Below, piece by piece: positions 63,518 to 64,000 of a stretch of DNA of 64,000 nucleotides. Position 1 is the first letter of the stretch; each line of letters starts with the position of its first letter. The notes beneath the pieces are model-generated. The model saw nothing but the letters and a program-made list of their open reading frames with translations, was not told where the DNA came from and ran no database searches. The position numbers were made by a program, and so were the translations under genes. The stretch comes from Chamaea fasciata. Its lineage: Eukaryota; Chordata; Aves; Passeriformes; Sylviidae. The stretch is from the NCBI GenBank assembly GCA_029207755.1, contig JARCOQ010000009.1, forward strand, positions 31,270,914 through 31,334,913, given 5' to 3'.

Positions 63518-63793
63518 TGGCACCTGCACAGGGAAGAAGTTTGTCCTCATGTCCAGGTGGAATTTCCTGGGCATCATTTCCTGTCTGTTCCTCTGGTGCC
63601 ATTGCTGGGCCCCCAGAGCAGAGCCTGGTCCGTGCCCAGAGTGGCTGTGGGTTCTCCTCCCTGGGGATATCCCAGACCCATCTGAACACAATTCTGTGCC
63701 CAGCGCCCTGGGATGGCCCTGCTAGAGCAGAGAGGTGGCACCAGGTCCCCACTGTGCTCCCTTCAGCCTCAGCCATCCTGGGATCCTGTGTCC
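63518..63793 (+). repeat. CR1 copy with inverted 5' segment
   Basis: The 3' part (63640-63793) is in plus orientation: gttctcctccctggggatat to catcctgggatcctgtg, matching 35340-35490. The 5' part (63518-63637) is in minus orientation: cagggaagaagtttgtcctc to gggcccccagagcagagcct, matching the reverse complement of about 35206-35318. The two parts are adjacent in the parent sequence with roughly 20 bases lost between them. Confidence 0.75.
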
Positions 63794-64000
63794 CACCAGG
63801 AGGTGCCTAAGAATCTTGGGAAGTCTGTCCCCCAGGACAAAATTCCCATTACTTTTCTGAGATGTTTTCTGTAAGCCAGGCAAGCTCTTGAAAAATTACT
63901 TCCTTCCAAGGAAACGTCACCTAAATTTCCATTTAAAGTGATGATATAACCCCGGTCCCTTTTCACACCTGGGTGAGCAGGTATGGCTTTGCATTTCCCA

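Larger units (their letters stand above)
55844..64000 (+). other. PCDH15: PCDH15 intron after the EC1 exon (3' end not in window)
   Basis: The intron starts gtgagt and runs off the window; the next coding exon, expected to begin T-I-L-V-D in mammals, is not present. It holds CR1 fragments at 56950, 59150, 60281, 62919 and 63518. I see nothing recognisable in 55850-56945, 57110-59145, 59200-60275, 60870-62915 or 63145-63515 apart from AT-rich unique sequence. Confidence 0.8.

Overview
The window is vertebrate intronic DNA, almost certainly avian and probably passerine. It is full of truncated chicken-repeat-1 (CR1) LINE copies with the characteristic bird 3' tip (ATTCTRTG-type), and there are no Alu, L1 or other mammalian repeats. 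I ran no database searches. The calls rest on reading splice sites, reading frames and known repeat and protein motifs, and repeat edges are good to about 10-20 bases.

The only gene I can support is the 5' coding part of PCDH15 (protocadherin-15, the lower half of the hair-cell tip link) on the + strand. Exon numbers follow the mammalian gene. Exon 2 (29652-29770) carries the start codon and a 26-residue signal peptide. A 15-base microexon (54898-54912) encodes the alternative DWQYE insert. The next exon (55778-55843) encodes the first strand of cadherin repeat EC1. All three coding blocks end in the same codon phase, so the microexon can be skipped without a frameshift. Everything else is intron: 1-29651 upstream of exon 2, 25.1 kb between exon 2 and the microexon, 865 bases between the microexon and exon 4, and more than 8 kb after exon 4. 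The non-coding first exon and the promoter were not found.

Repeats by region: 1-29651 holds a long minus-strand CR1 (1061-1792), a probable solo LTR (2894-3423), a pair of related unknown repeats (4768-4953 and 6495-6692), many CR1 tails, a three-copy tandem repeat (24517-25018) and G/T-rich tracts, the largest ending about 520 bases before exon 2. Intron 2 holds about a dozen and a half CR1 fragments, including a near-identical inverted partner of the first CR1 (35070-35494), an ATT microsatellite and a 31-base minisatellite. Intron 3 holds one CR1 tail beside the microexon. Intron 4 holds a 585-base CR1 and, at its end, a CR1 whose 5' part is inverted.

The long open frames inside the GC-rich CR1 copies are not genes. 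The most useful observations are the microexon, which no ORF scan would show, the nearly identical inverted CR1 pair, and the CR1 with a twin-priming-like 5' inversion.
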